From positions 1 to 17,565 of the forward strand of contig JBBRVU010000078.1 of NCBI GenBank assembly GCA_038246575.1: 17,565 bases of DNA. Direction: 5' to 3'. The position numbers were made by a program, and so were the translations under genes. The stretch comes from JACCUZ01 sp038246575 (GTDB taxonomy: Bacteria; Actinomycetota; Actinomycetes; JACCUZ01). Below the pieces are notes generated by a model, which saw only the letters and a program-made list of their open reading frames with translations, did no database searches and was not told where the DNA came from. Below are positions 7,706 to 14,158 of the stretch, piece by piece (the first letter of the stretch is position 1; every line of letters starts with the position of its first letter).

Positions 7706-7869
7706 CCGAAGCCGGGGCAGCCGACAGCGTTGCTGACCAAATGATTACGGGGGAAGCAGAGGGTGCCGCGGGTACGTCGGCCCCGATGGCCGATCGGAGA
7801 CCAGCCGGATGAGAACCGACCGAGCGCAGGACGATGTCGTCGATGGTGGTCGAGGGGGGGTCGAGACGA

Positions 7870-8372
7870 TGGAGGTGGAGCTCGTTCTCCTGCGCGCGGC
7901 CGGCGACGGAGTGCGGTATCGAACACGACGGATAGCGTCTTCCGGCCGGTCTCGAGCCGGACGACGCGGCGCTCGCTGCGTAACAAGTGCCATCGGAGCC
8001 ACCCCAGTGGTTTGCCACTCAACGTCGTCGCGGTTCGAGGTGCCGGGCAGGCTGGTGCTCACCTACGCCGCGCTACCGGACGTGCATGTGCAGGCCATTC
8101 GGGAACGGCTGACGTCTCCGGCTGTGGTGAGCTCGGGGGACGCGACAAGGCCGACGCCGAGCGAGGTTCATGACCATCACGTCGCCGCCCACGCGATCCG
8201 GCATCTGGCCCATGTTGGCCCGCGAGGATCCAACGGTACGTGCGGTAGCCGCGACCGATCCCGGCACGTGGACCGCTATCGCCGAGGCCGCGGCCGGGAT
8301 GCCGACCGACACGCACGACGCGGCGCACGCAGCCGCTACTGCCGCCGGCCCACCGTCCAGCGGGTGGTGTAG
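7870..8372 (+). pseudogene. Conserved hypothetical actinobacterial protein, frameshifted
   Basis: An ATG at 7870, preceded by a G-rich stretch, starts MEVELVLLRAAGDGVRYRTR. The frame continues to VPGRLVLTYAALPDVHVQA and VHDHHVAAHAIRHLA near 8205, which looks like real protein sequence and resembles a family of about 190 residues that I remember from actinomycetes only as hypothetical. After that the frame loses sense, while the frame one base later reads MLAREDPTVRAVAATDPGTW and PTDTHDAAHAAA to about 8340. One extra base near 8209-8211 explains the break. The region after residue 25 (GRSRAGRRGARC) is also poorly protein-like and may hold further damage. No function can be given. Confidence 0.5.
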
Positions 8373-8709
8373 GTGGGTGCCGAAGAACCCGAGGCGGGTC
8401 GCCTCGCTCCTGGCCCCGAACCGCCCGATGGCAAGCACCCTGCTGCTCTGAAGGCTGCCGACCTGCCGCGTGACTACCTGGCCGGCGAGCCGCAGGTCCG
8501 GTGGGATCCTCAGAGGCGACCGAGAGGGCGGCCGTCGCGCCGTCGAGGCTCTGGACTTCCTGCGTTCGGTCTACATCTCGATGGATCGACCCGGGCTGGA
8601 CGGAGCGGCCGGGCGCCATCGCCTCGGCGTGCCGTTCGGGGACGCCCAGCGCTCCTGCTGGCGGGCCGCCCGCTCAGGTGCCGTCGCCAGGACGTCTTGA
8701 GTCGTCCCT
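8373..8709. other. Stretch without a recognisable gene
   Basis: Several open frames cover this stretch but none has a ribosome site and a family pattern I recognise. The most protein-like segment is on the plus strand at about 8500-8700 (EALDFLRSVYISMDRPGLDG), ending at TGA 8698-8700 just before the excisionase-like gene. It may be the tail of a replication or mobility gene of the island, but I cannot support a name. Confidence 0.35.
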
Positions 8710-8958
8710 GTGGACGTTCCCATCGCAGGGATGGTCCTGGGAGTCGGTCGGAGCACGACCTATGAGCTGGTGCGCTCCGGCCGCCGGCCGACGCGGGTCG
8801 TACGACTCGGCCGACGCATCGTCATCCCGACCGCCCTTTTGCTCGACCTGATCGGCATGGACGTCGCCGACGCCGATGAGACCACCCGGGATATCGGCTG
8901 GCAGTTCCACGGGATCATTCGGGATGCTGCTGCGCGGAGGTCGCCGGCTGGTCACTGA
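8710..8958 (+). CDS. Excisionase-like small helix-turn-helix protein
   Basis: An 82-residue product begins at GTG 8710, the first start after an in-frame TGA at 8698-8700. Residues 5-50 read IAGMVLGVGRSTTYELVRSG, then VVRLGRRIVIPTALLLDLIG, the compact winged-helix pattern of excisionase/AlpA-type DNA-binding proteins that normally accompany tyrosine integrases in actinobacterial integrative elements. Such proteins bend att-site DNA to favour excision. The N-terminus looks slightly short for the family (an LxxxEAA-type start is missing), so it may be trimmed. No integrase follows: the next gene, 39 nt downstream, belongs to a toxin-antitoxin-like pair. It may alternatively be an ordinary small transcription regulator. 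Confidence 0.6.
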   Translation: MDVPIAGMVLGVGRSTTYELVRSGRRPTRVVRLGRRIVIPTALLLDLIGMDVADADETTRDIGWQFHGIIRDAAARRSPAGH

Positions 8959-8961
8959 GCG

Positions 8962-8990
8962 TTGTGTTTTTGGTGTTTGGCTGCAATAGT
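8962..8990 (+). promoter_or_regulatory. Promoter of the HTH/nucleotidyltransferase pair
   Basis: TTGTGT (8962-8967) and AATAGT (8985-8990) are 17 bp apart. The -10 ends 7 nt before the ATG at 8998, consistent with a leaderless transcript, although GGGAG immediately before the ATG could give weak ribosome binding. Confidence 0.45.
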
Positions 8991-8997
8991 GGGAGCC

Positions 8998-9516
8998 ATG
9001 GCGGCTGGGGAGCTGTTGAGCACGGGTGCGGTCGCTCGCTTGTTGGGCTCGTCGCGTCAGCATGTCGTGGACCTGTGCGAGCGCGGTGAGCTGCCGTGTG
9101 TGCGCGCCGGTTCCCACCGACGGGTGCCCCGCGATGCGGTTGAACACCTGCTGGATTCCGCCGGCAGTCACCTCACCCGTGACCAGGAGCGGTCCTTGTG
9201 GCTGCACCATGTGGTGGCTGCGCGGTTGGTCACCGACCCCGAGGCGACGCTGGCGAAGGCGCGGGACAACCTCGTGGCCTGGCGCGGTGTGCACCGCTCC
9301 GACGGGATGGCCGGGAGATGGCTGAGGCAGTGGCAGCAGCTCTTGGACCAGGGCGTGGACGACGTTGCCGACGTCCTCACCAGTCGCTCAGCGCGCGCGG
9401 TCGAACTGCGGCAGAACTCACCGTTCGCCGGTGTCCTGGAGCCTGACGTCCGGGCCCGCGTGCTGACGTCGTTCTCACGGCACTGGCGCCAGATGCACAG
9501 TCGGCGCGTCGCGTGA
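8998..9516 (+). CDS. Helix-turn-helix protein, probable antitoxin of a nucleotidyltransferase module
   Basis: The 172-residue protein starts at ATG 8998; upstream starts would overlap the promoter. Residues 5-50 form an excisionase/MerR-like winged helix (LLSTGAVARLLGSSRQHVVD, GELPCVRAGSHRRVPRDAVE). The rest is mostly helical with no catalytic motif visible (VTDPEATLAKARDNLVAWRG, MAGRWLRQWQQLL). The stop overlaps the GTG start of the nucleotidyltransferase gene in GTGA, so the two are translationally coupled with the DNA-binding partner first, as in many toxin-antitoxin operons. It probably neutralises the downstream enzyme and represses the shared promoter (inference). It could instead be a plain regulator. 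Confidence 0.68.
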   Translation: MAAGELLSTGAVARLLGSSRQHVVDLCERGELPCVRAGSHRRVPRDAVEHLLDSAGSHLTRDQERSLWLHHVVAARLVTDPEATLAKARDNLVAWRGVHRSDGMAGRWLRQWQQLLDQGVDDVADVLTSRSARAVELRQNSPFAGVLEPDVRARVLTSFSRHWRQMHSRRVA

Positions 9517-10049
9517 CCCGCGAACAGCTGGCACATCTCCTGCGCGCCGCATGCGACATAGCGAACGACCCCGACATCCTCGTCATCGGCTCCCAGGCCA
9601 TCCTCGCCAGCTATGACGAGGACCTGCTGCCGGCGGCGGCCACCGCTTCCATCGAGGCTGACGTCGCGTTCCTCGACGACCCTGACGATCACAAGTCCGA
9701 CGCGGTTGACGGTGCAATCGGAGAGTTGTCGATGTTCCATGAGCAGTACGGCTACTACGCCCAAGGCGTGAGCGTCAGCACCGCGGTCCTGCCCGAGGGG
9801 TGGCGAGACCGGCTCGTCCGGTGGGGCGGCTACTCCGCTGGGCGGGCCGACGCGTTGTTCCTCGAGAGACACGACCTGGTGGTGTCCAAGCTCGTCGCGA
9901 TGCGGGAGAAGGACCTGGCCTTTGCGATCGCGCTCATCGATGCCAATCTGGTCAACGTGGCCACGTTGCGCGACCGGGTCGACCGACTGCCCGCCGGCAC
10001 GGATCCGCGCATCAGCGAGCGGCTGCGAGGCTGGCTCGGACGTTGGTGA
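9513..10049 (+). CDS. Nucleotidyltransferase-like protein (DUF6036/AbiEii-like), probable toxin
   Basis: The 178-residue protein has the start of a minimal nucleotidyltransferase fold: DILVIGSQAILASYDED carries the G-S motif, and SIEADVAF follows where the metal-binding acidic pair is expected. Downstream, HDLVVSKLVAMREKDLAFA fits the K-x4-R-x2-KD region shared with AbiEii-type enzymes. Members of this superfamily in toxin-antitoxin systems, such as the mycobacterial MenT toxins, add nucleotides to tRNA ends and block translation. The gene is coupled by GTGA to the HTH gene and ends 33 bp before the convergent AbiEi-like gene. The family assignment is from memory of motifs; the substrate is unknown. 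Confidence 0.7.
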   Translation: MTREQLAHLLRAACDIANDPDILVIGSQAILASYDEDLLPAAATASIEADVAFLDDPDDHKSDAVDGAIGELSMFHEQYGYYAQGVSVSTAVLPEGWRDRLVRWGGYSAGRADALFLERHDLVVSKLVAMREKDLAFAIALIDANLVNVATLRDRVDRLPAGTDPRISERLRGWLGRW

Positions 10050-10082
10050 TTGAGGAGACCGGAGACCGCGAAGGGCGCGAGG

Positions 10083-11189
10083 TCATCGGGTCCACTCCTC
10101 GTCCTTGCGACCGAGGATCTCGAGCAGCTGGCCGGCCTCCTCGGCGGACCTGCCGGGACCTGTGAGCAGGTCCACGACGGCCTGGCTCGGGGCGACGAAG
10201 TGCAACCCTCCGGTACTCGTCGCTCCGCGGTAGACGACTTCGTCGAACGGCTCGACCAGCATCACGTTGGCGCCGCTGTCGGCCCGTCGGAGTTCCAACG
10301 CGTCCAACACGTCGACCGCGTCAGGAACGTAGAGAACCGGGAGCGTGAGGGGGGCTACGGCGGTGATTTCCGGCGGCAGGTAGGTCCGCGCCGCGGCCGA
10401 GCCGGTCAGCGCATACGGCTGCCGGGAGCCGGCCAGTCGCTTGAGAAGGTGATCGACTCCGCGAGGCACGAGGGCGGGGACTACGTCGTTCGTCGTCGTG
10501 AGTCCGTAGTCCTGCGCCCATCGCCTGGCCAGCGACCGTTTCCGCACCGAGACCACCGCGCTGCGGTTGTCGCGCTCGACGAGGTCGTCGCGCGCCAGCA
10601 GGTCGAGCACCCGTGAGCTGCTGGCCGCGCCGACCGCCGCCTCGGTTGCCAGCGTTCGCACCCCTCGTCGACCGCTGTCGTCGAGAAGTGCCCGCACCAC
10701 CCGAGCCGCGGCGGACCCGCGCAGGGACTGCAGCCGACGGTCACCAGGCTCGGTGAACGGGCTGCGCGCGGCACCGGTGCGGTCGATGAACAGGCTCGGC
10801 CGGTCGAGCTGGACCCGCAGGTTCCCCGTCGCGTCGAACCACCCCGCGCCAGCCTGCCCGAGCCGTTCACGGGCCAGGGGAGACAGGAACGGCGCCGCGA
10901 CGACGGCTAGCTCCTGTATCGACCGAGCGGGACGCCGGCGTCGGAACGTCTCGACCTGGGTGAGCACAGCGCCTACGTTGCGCGGCTCGACGGACCGTTT
11001 GACCTCCACGAGAAGACGAGCGCGCGTCCGGTCCGGGCCAGTGAGCTCGAACACCGCGTCGACGTCAGCGCTGGCGCGGGGACCGGGCCGCCGGCGGGTC
11101 AGCCTCCAACTCGGGGGCAGGACAGCACGAAGCTGGACCTCAAAGGCAGCGGTCAGTGCTGTCCCGCTGATCGCATCGTTCCGCGTCAC
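10083..11189 (-). CDS. AbiEi-like antitoxin/regulator with N-terminal nuclease-like domain
   Basis: A 368-residue product is read from GTG 11189, chosen because a TATCAT -10 ends 7 nt upstream; ATG 11198 would overlap that box. Residues 38-65 contain D42/D44 and RLLVEVKR with E62 and K64, the D...ExK pattern of PD-(D/E)XK nucleases. A winged helix lies at about 150-210 (VRTLATEAAVGAASSSRVLD). The C-terminal part has QPYALTGSAAARTYLPPEIT, MLVEPFDEVVY and the FVAPSQAVVDLLTGPGRS signature that I associate with the AbiEi family (AbiEi_2-type). Such proteins usually pair with a nucleotidyltransferase toxin encoded directly downstream. Here none follows; instead a nucleotidyltransferase gene faces it. 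Role: repressor/antitoxin or defence protein, unresolved. Confidence 0.62.
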   Translation of the reverse strand: MTRNDAISGTALTAAFEVQLRAVLPPSWRLTRRRPGPRASADVDAVFELTGPDRTRARLLVEVKRSVEPRNVGAVLTQVETFRRRRPARSIQELAVVAAPFLSPLARERLGQAGAGWFDATGNLRVQLDRPSLFIDRTGAARSPFTEPGDRRLQSLRGSAAARVVRALLDDSGRRGVRTLATEAAVGAASSSRVLDLLARDDLVERDNRSAVVSVRKRSLARRWAQDYGLTTTNDVVPALVPRGVDHLLKRLAGSRQPYALTGSAAARTYLPPEITAVAPLTLPVLYVPDAVDVLDALELRRADSGANVMLVEPFDEVVYRGATSTGGLHFVAPSQAVVDLLTGPGRSAEEAGQLLEILGRKDEEWTR

Positions 11190-11213
11190 GTGGAACATGA
11201 TACAACGCGGAAC
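11178..11213 (-). promoter_or_regulatory. Promoter/operator of the AbiEi-like gene
   Basis: Perfect 9-bp inverted arms GTTCCGCGT (11178-11186) and ACGCGGAAC (11205-11213) flank an 18-bp spacer that holds the TATCAT -10 (minus strand, 11202-11197) and the start codon. A further GGAAC at 11192-11196 makes a nested palindrome with the first arm, centred on CACGTG-like sequence. This is a good candidate autoregulatory operator. Confidence 0.5.
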
Positions 11214-11319
11214 ACAGGAAGACCGGGTCTTGACGTCAGCTGTTCCTGTGACGGCCCAGAGCTCCCGCCGAACGACGAAACCGCAGGTCAGACGCATGAT
11301 CACGTCCGCAGGGACTGTT

Positions 11320-11353
11320 CCCGGCTTACAGGCCGACTCGTCCGCCGCCTGTG
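11320..11353 (+). repeat. Direct repeat of the rnpB 3' end, copy 2 (putative attR)
   Basis: This is identical over 34 bases to 785-818 and in the same orientation. It contains the 3' strand of rnpB helix P1 and the TTACAGGCC element, but nothing of the rest of rnpB: the conserved ACAGAA immediately 5' is absent. It therefore cannot be a second RNase P RNA. It lies 84 nt before the start codon of the PD-(D/E)XK nuclease-like gene. Confidence 0.8.
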
Positions 11354-11393
11354 GTCTAGCGCGGCGCAGCCAGGGTGGCGCCATTTGTCTCGG

Positions 11394-11399
11394 TAGGGT
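11394..11399 (+). promoter_or_regulatory. Candidate -10 box of the nuclease-like gene
   Basis: TAGGGT, a common actinobacterial -10, lies 37 nt before ATG 11437 and 40 nt beyond the right repeat. No clear -35 is seen. If correct, the promoter sits outside the island and was not disturbed by insertion. Confidence 0.3.
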
Positions 11400-11436
11400 C
11401 GCAAGCCACCTAGCCGATCACATTGGGGATTCCGCT

Positions 11437-12840
11437 ATGGCTGAGCAGACCTGGAGCGAGGCTCGACTAATCCCGACGTCGGGTATCAACGGGGCCGAGG
11501 AGCAGGAGCGCCGCGCGACGTCGGCGCTGCTAGCCGTGATGAGTGCGGTCCGCGAGTTCGGTCGCGGCCTGATCCAGCCGCTCGGGGCGCCAGCCGGCGC
11601 AATAGAGACGTTCATCGAGGTGCCCTTCACGCTAGGCGAAAAGCGGGTGTATCCGGACGGGCTGATCCGGGTCTCGCGTGGGCAGCGGAGTTGGACGGCG
11701 CTCGTCGAGGTGAAAACGGGAAACAACGTTCTGCAAACGGAACAGTTGGAGAGCTACCTTGACGTCGCCCGGGAGCAGGGCTACGACGCGCTGATCACAG
11801 TGTCGAACGAAATTCCGCCTATCGCCGGTCAGCACCCAACCTCGGTCGACCGCAGGAAACTCAGGCGTGTCGATATTCATCACTGGTCATGGAGCTTGGT
11901 GTTGGCGGAGGCTGTGATGCAGAAGGAGCATCGGGGGGTCGCCGATCCCGACCAAGCGTGGATCCTGGGTGAGTTGATCCGGTACCTGGAGCATCCCCGC
12001 TCCGGGGCTTTGCAGTTCGACGACATGGGCTCCTCTTGGGTGCCGGTGCGCGAGGCCATCACCGCTGGCACGCTGCGAACCAAGGACAAGGGCCTCGAAG
12101 ACTTCGTCTCCCGATTTGATGCCCTGTTGCGCTTCGCCAGCCTGCAGCTAGGGCGACGGCTGGGCACCGAAGTTGCACCAGCACTGTCCCGCAAGGAACG
12201 GACCGATCCGGCGATGCGGGCGCAAGGGCTGATCGAATCGCTGGTCAGCGGGGGTGCGGTGGAGGGATCGATCCGCATTCCTGACACCGTCGGGCCGCTA
12301 GTGGTTACGGTCGATCTGCGGGCCAATCGGGTCACTTGTCATGTCGACCTGGAAGCACCCCGAGAGGGAAGGCCGACCACTCGAGTCAACTGGCTGGTCC
12401 GGCAACTCCGGAGTGCTCCCGAGACAGTGCGCGTCGAGGCTTTTGCCGCCCACCAACGTGGGCCGGGTGCGGCTGAGCTTCTCAAAGCCCTGCGCGAAGA
12501 CCCAAACGTCCTCGTGGCCGATCCCAAACGCGAGATTCGGTCCTTCCGGATCGCATTGACCGCGCAGACCGGTGCCAAACGCGGCCGTGGCAGGGGGACC
12601 TTCATCGATTCAGTGCTCGATGCCGTGGACGGCTTCTACGGTGACGTCATGCAGCATCTCAAGGCCTGGTCCGCGACACCACCGCGGCTGCGAGAGCCAC
12701 TTGTTGAGCCGCAGGTCGAGACCCAGACGGCGCTGGACTCCAACGCGCTGTCCTCTCAAGACGGTGTCGAGCCACCGACCCCGCCGGGTGAGATCACCAC
12801 GGAGCCGGTCCCGCTTCCGGTAGACGAGGGCACTTCCTAG
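11437..12840 (+). CDS. PD-(D/E)XK nuclease-like protein, conserved in actinomycetes
   Basis: The 467-residue protein starts at ATG 11437 after GGGGAT at a normal distance; frame continuing further upstream is not coding. The N-terminal third shows a complete PD-(D/E)XK core: Glu24 in an early helix (GAEEQERRATSALL), Pro73-Asp74 (VYPDGLIRV) and Glu91-Val-Lys93 (WTALVEVKTG), then EQLESYLDVAREQGYDALIT. The middle (DPDQAWILGELIRYLEHP) and the ADLRAN-type strand regions are family-specific; the C-terminal 60 residues are Pro/Glu-rich and probably disordered. I remember such proteins from many actinomycetes, annotated as hypothetical or stress-response proteins, without a known substrate. Nuclease activity is inferred from the motif. 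It lies just outside the island and converges on the secreted-protein gene. Confidence 0.72.
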   Translation: MAEQTWSEARLIPTSGINGAEEQERRATSALLAVMSAVREFGRGLIQPLGAPAGAIETFIEVPFTLGEKRVYPDGLIRVSRGQRSWTALVEVKTGNNVLQTEQLESYLDVAREQGYDALITVSNEIPPIAGQHPTSVDRRKLRRVDIHHWSWSLVLAEAVMQKEHRGVADPDQAWILGELIRYLEHPRSGALQFDDMGSSWVPVREAITAGTLRTKDKGLEDFVSRFDALLRFASLQLGRRLGTEVAPALSRKERTDPAMRAQGLIESLVSGGAVEGSIRIPDTVGPLVVTVDLRANRVTCHVDLEAPREGRPTTRVNWLVRQLRSAPETVRVEAFAAHQRGPGAAELLKALREDPNVLVADPKREIRSFRIALTAQTGAKRGRGRGTFIDSVLDAVDGFYGDVMQHLKAWSATPPRLREPLVEPQVETQTALDSNALSSQDGVEPPTPPGEITTEPVPLPVDEGTS

Positions 12841-12898
12841 GAAGACCTCCCCGTCCGGCAATCATCGCCAGTGCCGTCGCCAACCGACTATCGGCCTA

Positions 12899-13396
12899 CT
12901 ACCGGTGACCGTTGCCGCCGAGGTCCACGCAGATCTGGCCGACGACGGTCTCGGTGAAGCTGCCCGCTGGGTCGCTGAGGTCCTGGGTCCCGGCCAGGGT
13001 CAGGCTGCCTGCGGCGCCGTCCAGCTTTCCGGTGGCGGCCACCACGTCACCGGAGGCCTGGAAGGCGCCTGTCCCGGTGTCGAGGGTGCCGTCGAGGTCG
13101 AGGGTCAGGGTCGAACGGTTCGTCGTGAAGGTGATCGACCCGGCGAAGGCAAAGCCGGTAGGCGTCGGACCGATGATCGAGAACGCGGCCTCGGTAGTGC
13201 CCTGCAATAGCCCACCGCCGCGGATCTGCGCGGTGGTGCGGACCAGGTTGGCTGGGTCGCCGACTCTCGGTGGAGCCCCCTGGCCGGAGCCCTTGGCCTT
13301 GATGGTGTGGCACGACTCCGCGGCCTGAGCGCTGCCGGCGACGAGCAGCGAAGTCAGCAGCAACGGAAGGCAGAGGATCGAGAGTCGTCGGATCAT
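12899..13396 (-). CDS. Small secreted protein, beta-barrel (allene oxide cyclase/dirigent-like)
   Basis: The 165-residue precursor starts at ATG 13396 (minus strand), preceded by AGGGGTGG and a strong promoter; a longer frame from 13471 would begin inside that promoter. A Sec signal peptide is clear: MIRRLSILCLPLLLTSLLVA then GSAQA with probable cleavage before AESCHTI. The mature part is rich in Gly, Thr and alternating hydrophobics (AFAGSITFTTNRSTLTLDLD, ASGDVVAATGKLDGAAGSLT), the pattern of allene oxide cyclase-type or dirigent-like barrels in actinobacterial secreted proteins. The two cysteines of the mature chain, near each end, could form a disulfide. No enzyme activity is known for these bacterial forms. 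The fold assignment is tentative. Confidence 0.7.
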   Translation of the reverse strand: MIRRLSILCLPLLLTSLLVAGSAQAAESCHTIKAKGSGQGAPPRVGDPANLVRTTAQIRGGGLLQGTTEAAFSIIGPTPTGFAFAGSITFTTNRSTLTLDLDGTLDTGTGAFQASGDVVAATGKLDGAAGSLTLAGTQDLSDPAGSFTETVVGQICVDLGGNGHR

Positions 13397-13443
13397 CGTC
13401 CACCCCTGGCGAGCTGCCGTTGGATCAGCGTGCTGCTTCTTGG

Positions 13444-13471
13444 AATGTATCCGGGCGAGTGGTCCTGTCAA
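13444..13471 (-). promoter_or_regulatory. Promoter of the secreted-protein gene
   Basis: On the minus strand TTGACA (13471-13466) and TACATT (13449-13444) are separated by 16 bp. The predicted transcript start near 13437 leaves a leader of about 40 nt with a good ribosome site before ATG 13396. Confidence 0.55.
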
Positions 13472-13545
13472 TGCCAGACGAGCTCGGTGCTGGCGGCGCT
13501 CTCGACGCCGGTAGCACTGGCACCAGGCGCCGGAGAGATCACCGA

Positions 13546-13551
13546 TAGGGT
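13546..13551 (+). promoter_or_regulatory. Candidate -10 box of the heme oxygenase-phytochrome operon
   Basis: TAGGGT ends 7 nt before ATG 13559, the spacing expected for a leaderless transcript and the same as at the genes starting at 8998 and 11189. No good -35 is visible. Confidence 0.35.
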
Positions 13552-13558
13552 TCGCCCG

Positions 13559-14158
13559 ATGCTCGCCGCTGCCGCTGACCTCGTCACGCGACGTCTACGC
13601 GTCGAGACCCAGGACGTGCACAGCCACCTCGAGGCTGAGCTGACGCTGCTCGACGGAGACCTCGAGCGCGACCGGTATGTCGCACTGATGCAGCGGTTCT
13701 ACGGCTTTCACGTTGTCCTGGAGCCGCGGTTGGATGCCTGGCACGAGAACGCGGACCTGATCGACTGGCCGCCGCGGCGCAAGGTGGGCCTGCTCCAGGG
13801 CGATCTCGGCACGCTTGGTGTCGACCCGGCGACGGTGGCTGAGCTGCCCCGGTGCCCGAATGTGCCGGTCGTGACGTCCACCGCCGAGGCGCTCGGCGTC
13901 CTCTATGTCGTCGAGGGGGCGACCTTGGGCGGTCGCATCATCGCGGCGCACCTGCGCGACAGTGACGTGCCCGCGAGTGCGCTGTCGTTCTTCACCTCGT
14001 ACGGCGCGGATGTCGGTCGTCGTTGGCATCACTGGCGCCAGGTGACCACGGACTGGGTCGGTGACGACGGTGCCCGCGCCGACGCGGTCGTGGCTGCGGC
14101 AGTCGGGTCCTTCGACGTGCTTGCGGGTTGGCTCACCTCCGACGTGATGGCGACATGA
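13559..14158 (+). CDS. bphO: Biliverdin-producing heme oxygenase (BphO type)
   Basis: The 199-residue enzyme opens heme to biliverdin with release of CO and iron, using reduced ferredoxin or a similar donor. RLRVETQDVHSHLEAEL holds the probable proximal heme ligand His21 in the family H-x3-E context. The distal-helix glycines are seen in LGVLYVVEGATLGGRII at about 120-137, a hallmark of bacterial heme oxygenases. ATG 13559 is chosen because family similarity starts there and a TAGGGT box lies 7 nt upstream; a much longer frame to 13307 overlaps the divergent promoter and the secreted-protein gene. The stop overlaps the phytochrome ATG in ATGA, so chromophore synthesis and apoprotein are coupled. 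Confidence 0.88.
   Translation: MLAAAADLVTRRLRVETQDVHSHLEAELTLLDGDLERDRYVALMQRFYGFHVVLEPRLDAWHENADLIDWPPRRKVGLLQGDLGTLGVDPATVAELPRCPNVPVVTSTAEALGVLYVVEGATLGGRIIAAHLRDSDVPASALSFFTSYGADVGRRWHHWRQVTTDWVGDDGARADAVVAAAVGSFDVLAGWLTSDVMAT

Larger units (their letters stand above)
785..11353. mobile_element. Putative genomic island integrated in the 3' end of rnpB
   Basis: Two perfect 34-bp copies of the rnpB 3' end lie 10,535 bp apart and bracket this segment. One joins intact rnpB and the other is an isolated fragment in front of a nuclease-like gene. Such a layout is produced by site-specific insertion, best known for tRNA and tmRNA genes. Inside are typical accessory features: an excisionase-like HTH protein, a toxin-antitoxin-like pair, an AbiEi-like gene, a transposase remnant and at least four decayed genes, as well as a complete metal-uptake operon. 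I find no tyrosine or serine recombinase in any frame, so the element is probably immobilised, or its integrase has been lost. The alternative is a rearrangement that copied only the rnpB end. Confidence 0.62.

Noticed and set aside
7735..7752. Zur-like sequence after the permease gene
   Set aside because: It lies downstream of the operon, has no palindromic match and no promoter beside it.
11320..11353. A second rnpB gene or RNase P-like RNA at the right repeat
   Set aside because: Only the 3' terminal 27 nt are present. The conserved core elements are absent upstream.
10567..11436. 290-codon upstream extension of the nuclease-like gene
   Set aside because: It runs antisense through the AbiEi-like gene and across the right repeat. 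Family-like sequence and a ribosome site begin at 11437.
13307..13558. N-terminal extension of heme oxygenase
   Set aside because: It overlaps the divergent promoter and the start of the secreted-protein gene. Similarity to heme oxygenase starts at 13559.
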